Below are positions 8,852 through 16,985 of a DNA stretch of 64,000 nt, in pieces. Every line of letters begins with the position of its first letter. Position 1 is the stretch's first letter. A program made the position numbers and the translations under genes. Origin of the DNA: WTJO01 sp965660165 (GTDB taxonomy: Bacteria > Pseudomonadota > Alphaproteobacteria > Puniceispirillales > Puniceispirillaceae); the NCBI GenBank assembly GCA_965660165.1, contig CBFHYU010000005.1:1-64000 (forward strand), read 5' to 3'. Under the pieces are notes generated by a model, which ran no database searches, was not told where the DNA came from, and saw nothing but the letters and a program-made list of their open reading frames with translations.

Positions 8852-10789
8852 ATGAGCGAACAGCATATTTTTACACCATCCGCACACACAGTTGCGCACG
8901 CCCATATTGATGAGGCTGGCTATCAAGAAATGTATCAGCGCTCGATCACTGATGGCGATGCGTTCTGGGCTGAACATGGCAAGCGTATTGACTGGATAAA
9001 GCCCTATTCCAGAGTGTCATCTGTAAGCTATGACAAAGCAGATTTGCATATCAGATGGTATGAAGATGGCACGTTAAATGCGGCAGCAAACTGTCTTGAC
9101 AGACACCTTGCAAGTAGAGGCGATCAAACAGCGATTATCTGGGAGGGAGACGAGCCAGACCAGCAAAAACATATCAGCTATAAAGAACTTCATGCTGAGG
9201 TATGCCGCTTTGCCAATGCGTTACGTGCGCGCGGCATTAAAAAAGGCGATAGAGTCACAATTTATATGCCGATGATTCCAGAAGCAGCCATTGCCATGCT
9301 TGCCTGTGCCAGAATAGGCGCAATTCATTCAGTTGTATTTGGCGGCTTTTCGCCTGAAGCGCTGGCTGGACGCATCAATGATTGTGATTCCATTTGCGTG
9401 ATCACCGCAGATGAAGGGGTGAGAGGCGGTAAAAATATTCCTCTCAAAGCCAATACAGATAAAGCCCTTGAAAATTGTCCAGACTGCACAAGCTGTTTTG
9501 TGGTCAGACGCACTGGCAATGAGGTTATGATGAAAGATGGCCGTGATATTTGGTATCATGAGGCTATCTTGGATATGAGCGATGACTGCCCTGCCGAAGA
9601 AATGGCCGCAGAAGACCCTATGTTCATCCTCTATACGTCAGGTTCAACAGGCAAACCAAAAGGGGTTTTGCATACAACAGGCGGGTATATGGTTTATGCC
9701 TCGATGACCCATCAATATGTGTTTGATTATCATGATGGCGATATTTACTGGTGTACAGCAGATGTCGGCTGGGTCACAGGCCATAGCTATATTCTATATG
9801 GGCCGCTTGCCAATGGCGCCACAACCTTGATGTTTGAAGGGGTGCCAAATTATCCTGATAACAGCCGATTCTGGCAGGTGGTCGACAAACACAACGTCAC
9901 TATTTTTTATACAGCCCCTACCGCTATCAGGGCATTGATGCGAGATGGTGATGCCCCTGTTACAGCAACGTCACGACGCTCACTACGTCTGCTTGGCTCA
10001 GTCGGAGAGCCTATCAATCCAGAAGCATGGATGTGGTATCACAACGTAGTAGGCAATGGTAACTGCCCGATTGTTGATACGTGGTGGCAGACAGAAACAG
10101 GCGGGATTTTGATAACCCCTCTGCCAGGCGCAACCCCAACAAAACCAGGCTCTGCTACACGCCCATTTTTTGGTATTGAGCCAGTTCTGGTAGATGGTGA
10201 CAATAATCTGCTTGACGGCGTAGCAGAGGGTAATCTGTGTATCAATAGAAGCTGGCCTGGCCAGATGCGATCTGTCTATGGCGACCATCAGCGCTTTATT
10301 GATACTTATTTTTCAACCTTTGAAGGGCGCTATTTTTCAGGTGATGGCGCCCGCCGTGATGAAGATGGCTATTACTGGATAACAGGGCGGGTTGATGATG
10401 TGCTTAATGTATCTGGCCACAGAATGGGCACCGCAGAAATTGAATCTGCTCTGGTCGCCCATGCCAATGTTGCCGAAGCAGCTGTTGTTGGGTATCCACA
10501 TGATATTAAAGGTCAGGGCATCTATGCCTATGTCACCTTAAATGCAGGTGAAACGCCAACAGACGCGCTGAGAGCAGAATTGCATAAATGGGTTAGACAG
10601 GAGATTGGCCCTATTGCGAGTCCTGATAAAATCCAATGGGCGCCAGGCTTGCCGAAAACACGTTCGGGAAAAATTATGCGACGAATTTTGCGTAAGATTG
10701 CAGCAGATGATTTTGCCGATCTAGGCGATACCTCAACACTTGCAGACCCCTCTGTGGTAGATGATCTGATTGCCAATAGGCAAGTCTGA
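8852..10789 (+). CDS. acs: Acetyl-CoA synthetase (AMP-forming)
   Basis: Activates acetate to acetyl-CoA through acetyl-AMP. The 645-residue cytoplasmic enzyme has the ATP-binding loop YTSGSTGKPKGV, the acyl-binding DTWWQTETGG, and the hinge and C-terminal domain ending in TRSGKIMRRILRKI. Lys607 there is the residue that is regulated by acetylation in well-studied homologues. The strong ribosome binding region AGGGGGGAC lies 6 bases before the ATG. The gene is monocistronic, with 76 bases downstream holding a perfect hairpin. Close homologues such as propionyl-CoA synthetase share much of this; the TWWQTETG and full length favour Acs. Confidence 0.96.
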   Translation: MSEQHIFTPSAHTVAHAHIDEAGYQEMYQRSITDGDAFWAEHGKRIDWIKPYSRVSSVSYDKADLHIRWYEDGTLNAAANCLDRHLASRGDQTAIIWEGDEPDQQKHISYKELHAEVCRFANALRARGIKKGDRVTIYMPMIPEAAIAMLACARIGAIHSVVFGGFSPEALAGRINDCDSICVITADEGVRGGKNIPLKANTDKALENCPDCTSCFVVRRTGNEVMMKDGRDIWYHEAILDMSDDCPAEEMAAEDPMFILYTSGSTGKPKGVLHTTGGYMVYASMTHQYVFDYHDGDIYWCTADVGWVTGHSYILYGPLANGATTLMFEGVPNYPDNSRFWQVVDKHNVTIFYTAPTAIRALMRDGDAPVTATSRRSLRLLGSVGEPINPEAWMWYHNVVGNGNCPIVDTWWQTETGGILITPLPGATPTKPGSATRPFFGIEPVLVDGDNNLLDGVAEGNLCINRSWPGQMRSVYGDHQRFIDTYFSTFEGRYFSGDGARRDEDGYYWITGRVDDVLNVSGHRMGTAEIESALVAHANVAEAAVVGYPHDIKGQGIYAYVTLNAGETPTDALRAELHKWVRQEIGPIASPDKIQWAPGLPKTRSGKIMRRILRKIAADDFADLGDTSTLADPSVVDDLIANRQV

Positions 10790-10812
10790 TAGTGCATGAT
10801 TACCCCTTACCA

Positions 10813-10838
10813 CCACAAGCATATCTCTATGCTTGTGG
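10813..10838. terminator. Perfect hairpin between acs and the convergent regulator gene
   Basis: CCACAAGCATA (10813-10823) pairs perfectly with TATGCTTGTGG (10828-10838) around a 4-base loop. It lies between the convergent ends of acs and the LuxR-type gene, so it could work in both directions. Neither side carries a run of T, so it is not a classical Rho-independent terminator and may act as an mRNA 3' end stabiliser. Confidence 0.6.
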
Positions 10839-10864
10839 CACTGGTTATCAGGATAAATTGTCGC

Positions 10865-11227
10865 TTATATCGGCTGCATAGCGTCTTCTGCTATGCCAAG
10901 CTCTATCGCACGGCACACCGCATGAGTGCGGTTTCGCGCGCCCAACTTAGAGCGTAAGCTTTTGAGATGATGCTTTATGGTCACTTCGCTTAAGCCATGT
11001 TCGCGGGCAATTTCTTTGTTTGACAGGCCTGTTAGCAATCCGTTCAACACATCACGTTCTCTGCCTGTAAGCGTGCCATTTTGCCGTCTGTTCACAGGCT
11101 CTTCTGTACCCATCATTTCGACTGGCATATAGGTCTCGCCTGCCGCCAGTATTCGCAAGCCTGCAACCAGTGCATCCGTGCCAAGCGAATAGGGCAGATA
11201 GCCATGAGCCGCCGCCGCCACCGCCAC
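10865..11227 (-). CDS. Truncated LuxR/NarL-type response regulator (output domain only)
   Basis: A 120-residue product from a GTG at 11227. Residues about 53-115 form a LuxR/GerE helix-turn-helix (TLTGRERDVLNGLL, GLSNKEIAREHGLSEVTIKHH). The first 35 residues (HGYLPYSLGTDALVAGLRIL) look like the last strand and helix of a receiver domain, with the phosphoacceptor half absent. The upstream DNA is not receiver sequence but the start of a lipoprotein gene in another frame, so the gene seems to have lost its 5' half. The remaining frame is intact, so a constitutively DNA-binding fragment could still be made. No partner histidine kinase is nearby. Whether it is expressed is unknown. Confidence 0.72.
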   Translation of the reverse strand: MAVAAAAHGYLPYSLGTDALVAGLRILAAGETYMPVEMMGTEEPVNRRQNGTLTGRERDVLNGLLTGLSNKEIAREHGLSEVTIKHHLKSLRSKLGARNRTHAVCRAIELGIAEDAMQPI

Positions 11228-11339
11228 AGGCGGCCAGCCCCAACATACTAAGATAAAAAATAGCTGATATAAAACCCGAACGACACTGTATTTTCAGACT
11301 AGATGAGATAGGCTTAAATGATGATATATGTTTTGACAT
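11052..11339 (-). pseudogene. Lipoprotein leader fragment joined out of frame to the regulator gene
   Basis: From ATG 11339, preceded by AGGA at suitable distance, the first 44 codons read as a lipoprotein leader: a basic start, a hydrophobic stretch and LGLAACGGGGGG. The poly-Gly stretch after the lipid cysteine is a common feature of lipoproteins. After the Gly tract (about 11209-11226) the frame enters the coding DNA of the adjacent LuxR-type gene in the wrong phase and continues to 11052 as meaningless sequence. I read this as a broken lipoprotein gene whose body has been lost and replaced by the tail of the regulator. If translated it would give a 95-residue product. Confidence 0.55.
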
Positions 11340-11603
11340 GATCTCTTATCCTATTCGGTAACTAGAGATCATAAATATTAGCGTTTGGTAATTTATTGAA
11401 TTATTCCATTAGTATATTCTAATTAAACTTTAGTATCGGTTTGCTATCCGAAGGGCATATTTCAAACAGATATCAGCCGAAAGAACGTCCTGTTAAAATG
11501 TCAGATAACATCATGGCGGGCTTGACATCATCTGTCTGGACGCTCATCTAAAGACAGTGAAGGACGTGTCTATAATGTTGCGCATAACAGAAAGGCGAGT
11601 GTG
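11340..11603. other. AT-rich intergenic region upstream of yggT
   Basis: No gene is visible. The region separates the divergent lipoprotein-leader fragment and yggT and should hold promoters in both directions. TATAAT at 11571-11576 is a candidate -10 for yggT, but the nearest TTGACA (11522-11527) is too far upstream to pair with it. I did not find a convincing complete promoter or operator. Confidence 0.4.
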
Positions 11604-11882
11604 ATGAATGCTGTTCTGATTCTGGTTGATAGTATAATCAGCCTGTATATCTACACATTGCTGGCATATGTGATTGCAAGCTGGCTTATTGCGTTCAAAA
11701 TCATCAATCCGTGGCAACCTGTGGTGCGCTGGATATTGCAAACGCTTGGCGGGTTGCATGAACCATTATTATCACGCATCAGAAATGTGCTTCCAAATCT
11801 TGGCGGCATCGATATTAGCCCTATTATTGTATTGTTGGCTGTTCAGTTTCTGCGCAATATTTTATTTGAATATCTAGCCTAG
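11604..11882 (+). CDS. yggT: YggT family integral membrane protein
   Basis: A 92-residue membrane protein with two hydrophobic segments (about residues 3-32 and 70-90) joined by the family loop, which contains INPWQPVVRWI and the DISPIIVLLAVQFLR region. YggT proteins are widespread and linked loosely to osmotic stress, cell division or envelope assembly; the exact role is unsettled. I use the ATG at 11604, with AAAGGCGAG upstream; a GTG directly before it is in the same frame. It is the first of a run yggT, HIG1 protein, adenosyltransferase, etfBA on the plus strand. Confidence 0.88.
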   Translation: MNAVLILVDSIISLYIYTLLAYVIASWLIAFKIINPWQPVVRWILQTLGGLHEPLLSRIRNVLPNLGGIDISPIIVLLAVQFLRNILFEYLA

Positions 11883-11938
11883 TATCACCAAAGGCGCTGG
11901 CGTCTGGCAATCAGACCCATAGTAACAAAGAGGGCAAG

Positions 11939-12163
11939 ATGACAAATCTTATGACACATTTTGGATGGCATGAAGCTGTGATGCTTATCGCATTGCTGAG
12001 TGTTGCAGCTATTTTGGGCTGGGGTTTGCTCACAATGGCGCGTGGTGGAGACTATAATAAAAATAAATCCAATATGATTATGCGCTATCGGATTATTTTT
12101 CAGGCTATCGCCTTATTGATTTTTGTTGTGCTGTTATGGCTAAAGCGCAATGGGGCGGCATAA
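11939..12163 (+). CDS. Small HIG1-domain twin-transmembrane protein
   Basis: 74 residues with two membrane helices (about 12-32 and 49-68) connected by a polar hairpin, ARGGDYNKNKSNMIMRYRI, that matches the HIG1/'twin transmembrane' family of alphaproteobacteria. Mitochondrial relatives associate with respiratory chain complexes; the bacterial role is not established. AGAGGG lies 4 bases before the ATG. It lies 56 bases after yggT and 48 bases before the cobalamin adenosyltransferase gene, an association often seen in this class. Confidence 0.82.
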   Translation: MTNLMTHFGWHEAVMLIALLSVAAILGWGLLTMARGGDYNKNKSNMIMRYRIIFQAIALLIFVVLLWLKRNGAA

Positions 12164-12211
12164 CGGCTAAACTCTTTTATATTTCAGACTGTCAGAAGTG
12201 ATCAATTTATC

Positions 12212-12772
12212 ATGGTAAAGCTAAATAAAATTTACACCCGTACAGGCGATAATGGCATGACCAGTCTGGTTGGCGGGCAGCGCGTATCAAAACATGCCAG
12301 ACGGCCAGCCGCTTTTGGTGAGGTTGATGAGCTGAATTCTGTGATTGGCCTTGCTAGATGTCATGCAGAGGGCCAATTTGATGAGATGCTGGCGCGTATT
12401 CAGAATGATCTATTTGATTTAGGCGCAGATTTGGCAACAAGTGATAATGACCAGCCAGCCCTTAGAATTACAGCCGAGCAGGTCAGCCGGCTTGAAGCTG
12501 AAATTGATAGCATAAATTCAAAGCTTGATCCCTTAACCTCATTTGTATTGCCAGGCGGCAGCGAGCTATCTGCATGGCTTCATCTAGCAAGAACAGTCAC
12601 CCGCAGAGCAGAACGTCATATGACTGAGCTGGCAGTTGAAGAACAGGTAAATGAGCCTGCCATGCACTTTATTAACAGATTATCTGATTTGCTTTTTGTG
12701 ATGGCACGCCATGCAAATGATGCTGGCAAAGCAGATGTGTTATGGGTTCCAGGAGACAACCATACCAGCTAG
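12212..12772 (+). CDS. pduO: ATP:cob(I)alamin adenosyltransferase, PduO type
   Basis: Transfers adenosyl from ATP to cob(I)alamin, yielding coenzyme B12 for adenosylcobalamin-dependent mutases and reductases. The 186-residue protein has the three PduO-family signatures: the ATP loop KIYTRTGDNGMTSL at residues 6-19, FGEVDELNS, and the helix motifs RRAERH and INRLSDLLFVMAR. PduO-type and CobA-type enzymes are unrelated, so the symbol reflects the type rather than a propanediol operon, of which there is no sign. It implies that the organism uses adenosylcobalamin, whether made or taken up. Confidence 0.94.
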   Translation: MVKLNKIYTRTGDNGMTSLVGGQRVSKHARRPAAFGEVDELNSVIGLARCHAEGQFDEMLARIQNDLFDLGADLATSDNDQPALRITAEQVSRLEAEIDSINSKLDPLTSFVLPGGSELSAWLHLARTVTRRAERHMTELAVEEQVNEPAMHFINRLSDLLFVMARHANDAGKADVLWVPGDNHTS

Positions 12773-13017
12773 CCAGCACCAAAAAATTTGGATTGAACAG
12801 AATATTCGTGCTATGTCACGATAAGCCTGAACAAACGTGAAAGCAGAACAAAAACAGGCAGAATCACATAAACATCTTAGGGCAAAAGGTCGCATTAAAA
12901 AGCATTAACAGAGGGTTTCATTTATGATATTCCCCCTGATAGTATTAAGTAACGCCTGTGTTAAGGTGATGTCACGCACATGATCTGGCATCATGTAAAC
13001 CTAAAAAGGATTGGGAT

Positions 13018-13767
13018 ATGAAAATTCTAGTACCTGTAAAACGCGTCATTGATTATAACGTCAAAGTGCGTGTCAAAGCTGACCAATCAGGGGTTGAGCT
13101 TGCCAATGTAAAGATGGCAATGAACCCGTTTGATGAAATCGCTGTTGAACAAGCCCTGCGAATCAAAGAAGCAGGGCAGGCAGAAGAAGTTGTGCTGGTA
13201 TCAATAGGCCCTGCACAATCTCAAGAAACCATCAGAACAGGGCTAGCTATGGGCGCTGATAGAGGCATCCATATTGAAGCTGATCAGGATGTTGAGCCTC
13301 TGGCGGTGGCGAAATTACTAGCGGCTATTGTCGGCAAAGAAGCACCATCATTAGTGCTATGCGGCAAACAGGCTATTGATGATGATTCAAACCAGACTGC
13401 CCAAATGCTATCAGCGCTTCTTGGCTGGTCACAGGCAACCTTCGCCTCTGGTGTTGAGATTACAGCTGACACAGCAAGCATCATCAGAGAGGTAGATGGC
13501 GGGCTAGAGCATATTGACGTTACTATGCCAGCCGTAATTAGCGTTGATTTGCGTCTGAATGAGCCTCGCTATGCCTCATTGCCAAATATTATGAAGGCAA
13601 AGAAAAAGCCGATTGATGCTGTAAGTGTTGATGAGTTGGGTGTGGATGTTACCCCCCGCCTTACTGTGGTAAAAGTCGAAGAGCCTGAAGCACGTCAGGC
13701 TGGCATCACAGTAAGTTCAGTATCAGAGCTAGTTGATAAATTAAAGAATGAAGCAAAGGTGATATAA
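13018..13767 (+). CDS. etfB: Electron transfer flavoprotein, beta subunit
   Basis: With EtfA forms the FAD/AMP heterodimer that passes electrons from acyl-CoA, sarcosine and other dehydrogenases to ETF-quinone oxidoreductase. The 249 residues begin MKILVPVKRVIDYNVK, contain the AMP-binding VLCGKQAIDDDSNQ segment and the signature VDLRLNEPRYASLPNIMKAK. Start support: AAAAAGGATTGGG upstream. The stop codon overlaps the etfA ATG (TAATG), so the two are translationally coupled. The 245-base region upstream has no gene. Confidence 0.97.
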   Translation: MKILVPVKRVIDYNVKVRVKADQSGVELANVKMAMNPFDEIAVEQALRIKEAGQAEEVVLVSIGPAQSQETIRTGLAMGADRGIHIEADQDVEPLAVAKLLAAIVGKEAPSLVLCGKQAIDDDSNQTAQMLSALLGWSQATFASGVEITADTASIIREVDGGLEHIDVTMPAVISVDLRLNEPRYASLPNIMKAKKKPIDAVSVDELGVDVTPRLTVVKVEEPEARQAGITVSSVSELVDKLKNEAKVI

Positions 13768-14696
13768 TGGCTATTTTGGTTATAGTTGAACATGACAATA
13801 ACAGCGTGCTGGCATCAACCTTGAACACAGTTGCTGCTGCAACTGAAATTGGGGGTGACATTGATTTGCTGGTAGCTGGCCATAATTGTAGTTCTGCAGC
13901 AGATGCTGCTGCCACTATTGCTGGCGGCACCCGTGTTCTGGTTGCAGATAGCGCTGAATATGCCCATGGGCTAGCAGAAAATACAGCGCCGCTTATCGCC
14001 AGTGTCGCACAGAATTACAGCCATATATTGGCACCCGCGACTACCTATGGCAAAAATATTCTGCCGCGCGCTGCCGCCTTATGTGATACCGTGCAAATCT
14101 CGGATATTATTGCTGTGATTGATAGCGATACCTTCCAGCGCCCTATTTATGCAGGCAATGCGCTGGCAACTGTGAAATCTGCTGAAGCTGTGAAAATGAT
14201 CACTGTCAGAAGCACCGCATTTGAAGCTGTTTCTGATAATGGTGGGTCTGCCAGCATTGAGACTATCTCAGCAACAGGTGATGCAGGTCTGTCTAGCTAT
14301 AAAAAATCAGAGCTATCATCATCAGAGCGTCCAGAGCTAACCTCAGCGTCTATCGTGGTATCTGGCGGACGTGGCATGCAAGATGGATCAAACTTTGCCA
14401 TGCTTGAGAAGGTCGCAGATAAGTTAGGTGCGGCTGTCGGCGCATCACGTGCGGCGGTTGATGCTGGCTTTGTGCCAAATGATTATCAGGTCGGCCAGAC
14501 AGGCAAGGTTGTGGCACCTGAACTTTATATGGCGGTCGGTATTTCTGGGGCAATTCAGCATCTAGCAGGGATGAAAGATAGCAAGGTGATTGTCGCTATC
14601 AATAAAGATGAAGAAGCGCCCATTTTTCAGGTAGCAGATTATGGGCTGGTTGCTGATTTATTTGATGCAGTGCCTGAGCTGGAAAAAGAATTATAG
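13767..14696 (+). CDS. etfA: Electron transfer flavoprotein, alpha subunit
   Basis: FAD-binding subunit of ETF. The 309-residue protein has the alpha/beta N-terminal domain and the C-terminal FAD domain, in which SGGRGMQDGSNF, the VGASRAAVDAGF motif, QVGQTGKVVAPELY and the ISGAIQHLAGM signature are all present. Overlaps etfB by one base. Transcription probably ends at the hairpin at 14722-14750, which lies inside the tail of the convergent tlpA-like gene. Confidence 0.97.
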   Translation: MAILVIVEHDNNSVLASTLNTVAAATEIGGDIDLLVAGHNCSSAADAAATIAGGTRVLVADSAEYAHGLAENTAPLIASVAQNYSHILAPATTYGKNILPRAAALCDTVQISDIIAVIDSDTFQRPIYAGNALATVKSAEAVKMITVRSTAFEAVSDNGGSASIETISATGDAGLSSYKKSELSSSERPELTSASIVVSGGRGMQDGSNFAMLEKVADKLGAAVGASRAAVDAGFVPNDYQVGQTGKVVAPELYMAVGISGAIQHLAGMKDSKVIVAINKDEEAPIFQVADYGLVADLFDAVPELEKEL

Positions 14697-14713
14697 ACTG
14701 ATTTTCGGTCGCA

Positions 14714-15292
14714 TCACTTAGAAGCCAGCTTTTCCAGAAGCTGGCTTTTTACATCTGGCGCACTCCACATTACAGGCCCTATATGATAGCTATAGTTTGA
14801 CTGGTTTGCGGGAATAAAAATCGTAAATGGTAGCGCTCTTATTTGCAGAAATTTTGCCCAAGATGTTGTGGGATCAAATAAAGATAGGGGGGTGGTAATT
14901 TGTTTCGCGCGCAACAATGGCAGACCAGCTTTTGCGCCTGCCCTGTCAAGATTAACCAGAATGACCTGAATATTATCTTCGCTGATAGAGGCTGACAGGC
15001 GCTCAAGTTCAGGCAGTTCTGTAATACATGGCGCACACCAGCTTGCCCAGAAATTGATCACCAATGGCGTTCCGTTAAAGTCTGACAGCGTAACAGGCGC
15101 CCCTGACTGGGTATGAATGGCCTTAGTTGGCAATTCAGTCATGCCTTGTGTAAAGCTAATCTGTGTACTTGCCGCCTGTCCAGAAGAGGATATCAGCCCG
15201 CTAGCTAGAAAAAACAACGCCAATATGGCAGAAACCTGATATAACAGGCGCGATAGCTGGATAGATATTTGTGTATAGGCAATAAAATTCAT
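14714..15292 (-). CDS. TlpA-like thioredoxin-fold disulfide reductase
   Basis: Exported or membrane-anchored thioredoxin-like protein. From the ATG at 15292 it has 192 residues: an N-terminal hydrophobic helix, then a thioredoxin fold with FWASWCAPC and the cis-proline segment RALPFTIFI. Numbered from the more distant GTG at 15340 the active cysteines are 102 and 105. Relatives (TlpA, ResA, CcmG) reduce disulfides in the periplasm, often for cytochrome c or oxidase assembly. The next gene upstream is argH, divergent. Neither candidate start has a clear Shine-Dalgarno; I use the ATG because the distal 16 residues have no family match. Confidence 0.86.
   Translation of the reverse strand: MNFIAYTQISIQLSRLLYQVSAILALFFLASGLISSSGQAASTQISFTQGMTELPTKAIHTQSGAPVTLSDFNGTPLVINFWASWCAPCITELPELERLSASISEDNIQVILVNLDRAGAKAGLPLLRAKQITTPLSLFDPTTSWAKFLQIRALPFTIFIPANQSNYSYHIGPVMWSAPDVKSQLLEKLASK
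14722..14750 (+). terminator. Rho-independent terminator of etfBA, inside the tlpA-like coding region
   Basis: AAGCCAGCTT (14722-14731) and AAGCTGGCTT (14738-14747) form a perfect 10-bp stem with a 6-base loop, followed by TTTTT ending at 14750. It starts 26 bases after the etfA stop and is entirely inside the last codons of the convergent tlpA-like gene, so the same bases encode the protein end and terminate the opposite transcript. On the opposite strand no T run follows. Confidence 0.82.
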
Positions 15293-15370
15293 AGTATATG
15301 GGTGATGATTACGGTGCAGTTCTGGCCAAATGATGCTCACTTATTCAAGATATAGTCGGATAAACAGATA

Positions 15371-16783
15371 ATGACACGCAGAAACGAACAAAATGACAAA
15401 AAATCAGCCTCTCCTATCTGGGGTGGCCGGTTTTCAGGCGGGCCGTCACAGCTGATGCAGGATATTAACGCCTCTATTGACTATGATAAAACCCTCTATG
15501 CTCAAGATATTGCTGGATCGATTGCCCATGCTACTATGCTTGCTGCCCAGAATATCATTAGCCAGTCGGATAGGGACGCTATTATCTCAGGGCTAACACA
15601 AATTAACGCTGATATTAACGATGGACGCTTTATTTTTTCATCAGAATTAGAAGATATTCACATGAATATCGAAACCAGATTGGTTGAGATGATTGGCGAG
15701 CCTGCAAAGCGGCTTCATACAGCACGCTCTCGTAATGATCAGGTCGCAACAGATTTGCGCTTATGGCTTCGGGATAATCTACAATCTCTGGATGGAATGC
15801 TAGCTGCCTTGCAAGCTACATTGATTGATAAGGCAGAAGAATATGTTGATATGCTGATGCCAGGATTTACCCATCTTCAAACAGCACAGCCTATTACATT
15901 CGGCTTTCATCTGATGGCTTATGTGGAAATGTTGGAACGTGACAGATCGCGGTTTCGTGACTGTGCTAGGCGGATGAATGAATCACCATTGGGGGCAGCT
16001 GCACTTGCAGGCACAAGCTATCCGATTGATAGGCATTTAAGTGCCACGCTGATGGGGTTTGACAGGCCAATGGCAAATGCAATGGATGCGGTATCATCAC
16101 GCGATTTTGCGATTGAATTTCTGGCAGATGCATCGATTTGTGCTACGCATCTTTCCAGACTAGCTGAAGAGATTGTGATTTGGTCAACTGACAGATTTGG
16201 TTTTATCACCCTATCTGATGCATTTACCACAGGCTCGTCAATCATGCCGCAAAAACGGAATCCAGATGCAGCAGAATTAGTGCGCGCAAAACCAGGCAGA
16301 ATCATTGGTGATCTGGTAAGCTTGCTTACAGTCATAAAGGGGCTACCTTTGGCCTATGGCAAAGATATGCAAGAAGATAAAGAACCTGTATTTGATGCAG
16401 AAGCCTCGTTATCTATCGCGATTGCGGCCATGACAGGCATGATTGAAGATATGATAGCCCAGCCAGAACCAATGCGCCGCGCCCTTGAAAAAGGCCATCC
16501 AAATGCTACTGATCTGGCTGATTATTTGGTCTCTGCATTAAATATCCCATTCAGAGATGCACATCATATTACAGGCCAGCTTGTTTCAATGGCTGATAAA
16601 AAAGGATGCGCGCTAGAACAGCTTGACCTTGATGAAATGCAGCTAGTGGAACCTGCACTTAAGCCAGATGTGCTTGATATATTGCGGCTTGAGAATGCGG
16701 TTGCTGCGCGTACTAGCTATGGTGGCACTGCCCCTGAAGCAGTTAGAAACCATATTGCACATGCACGCCAGCACTATCTTTAA
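15371..16783 (+). CDS. argH: Argininosuccinate lyase
   Basis: Cleaves argininosuccinate to arginine and fumarate, the last step of arginine synthesis. The 470-residue enzyme belongs to the fumarase/aspartase superfamily. Visible are WGGRFSGGPS near the N-terminus, HTARSRNDQVATDLRL, the catalytic-base region FTHLQ (His168), and the flexible loop signature GSSIMPQKRNPD at 288-299 with catalytic serine 289/290. The order tlpA (divergent)-argH-small lipoprotein-lysA is standard in alphaproteobacteria and supports the call. Confidence 0.97.
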   Translation: MTRRNEQNDKKSASPIWGGRFSGGPSQLMQDINASIDYDKTLYAQDIAGSIAHATMLAAQNIISQSDRDAIISGLTQINADINDGRFIFSSELEDIHMNIETRLVEMIGEPAKRLHTARSRNDQVATDLRLWLRDNLQSLDGMLAALQATLIDKAEEYVDMLMPGFTHLQTAQPITFGFHLMAYVEMLERDRSRFRDCARRMNESPLGAAALAGTSYPIDRHLSATLMGFDRPMANAMDAVSSRDFAIEFLADASICATHLSRLAEEIVIWSTDRFGFITLSDAFTTGSSIMPQKRNPDAAELVRAKPGRIIGDLVSLLTVIKGLPLAYGKDMQEDKEPVFDAEASLSIAIAAMTGMIEDMIAQPEPMRRALEKGHPNATDLADYLVSALNIPFRDAHHITGQLVSMADKKGCALEQLDLDEMQLVEPALKPDVLDILRLENAVAARTSYGGTAPEAVRNHIAHARQHYL

Positions 16784-16815
16784 TCGCTACAAATAATCAA
16801 AAAAAGGCATAAAAA

Positions 16816-16971
16816 ATGACTATATCTTGTCTGAAAATAACAGGGGCACGTCTGAAACTAGCAGGTGTTTTTGCCGTGATATGCATGGTTGGGCTTGGCG
16901 GATTAACTGGCTGCGGTAAACGTGGCGATCCAGTGCGCCCTGCCGATGTTGAACAGGCGACAAGCTATTAA
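16816..16971 (+). CDS. 51-residue lipoprotein (LptM-like)
   Basis: A small gene read directly from the sequence. ATG at 16816 opens 51 codons ending TAA at 16969-16971. The product has a basic start, a hydrophobic helix, LGGLTG-Cys33, then a short polar tail GKRGDPVRPADVEQ. Lipidated tails starting Cys-Gly-x-x-Gly are typical of the LptM/YifL group, which in E. coli assists maturation of the LPS translocon LptD. The function here is inferred from that resemblance and the position between argH and lysA, which is common. A GGCAT-AAAAAA stretch precedes the start. Confidence 0.8.
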   Translation: MTISCLKITGARLKLAGVFAVICMVGLGGLTGCGKRGDPVRPADVEQATSY

Positions 16972-16985
16972 AAAGGGTGAAACAG

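Noticed and set aside
11522..11576. TTGACA and TATAAT upstream of yggT
   Set aside because: The two boxes are over 40 bases apart and cannot form one promoter.
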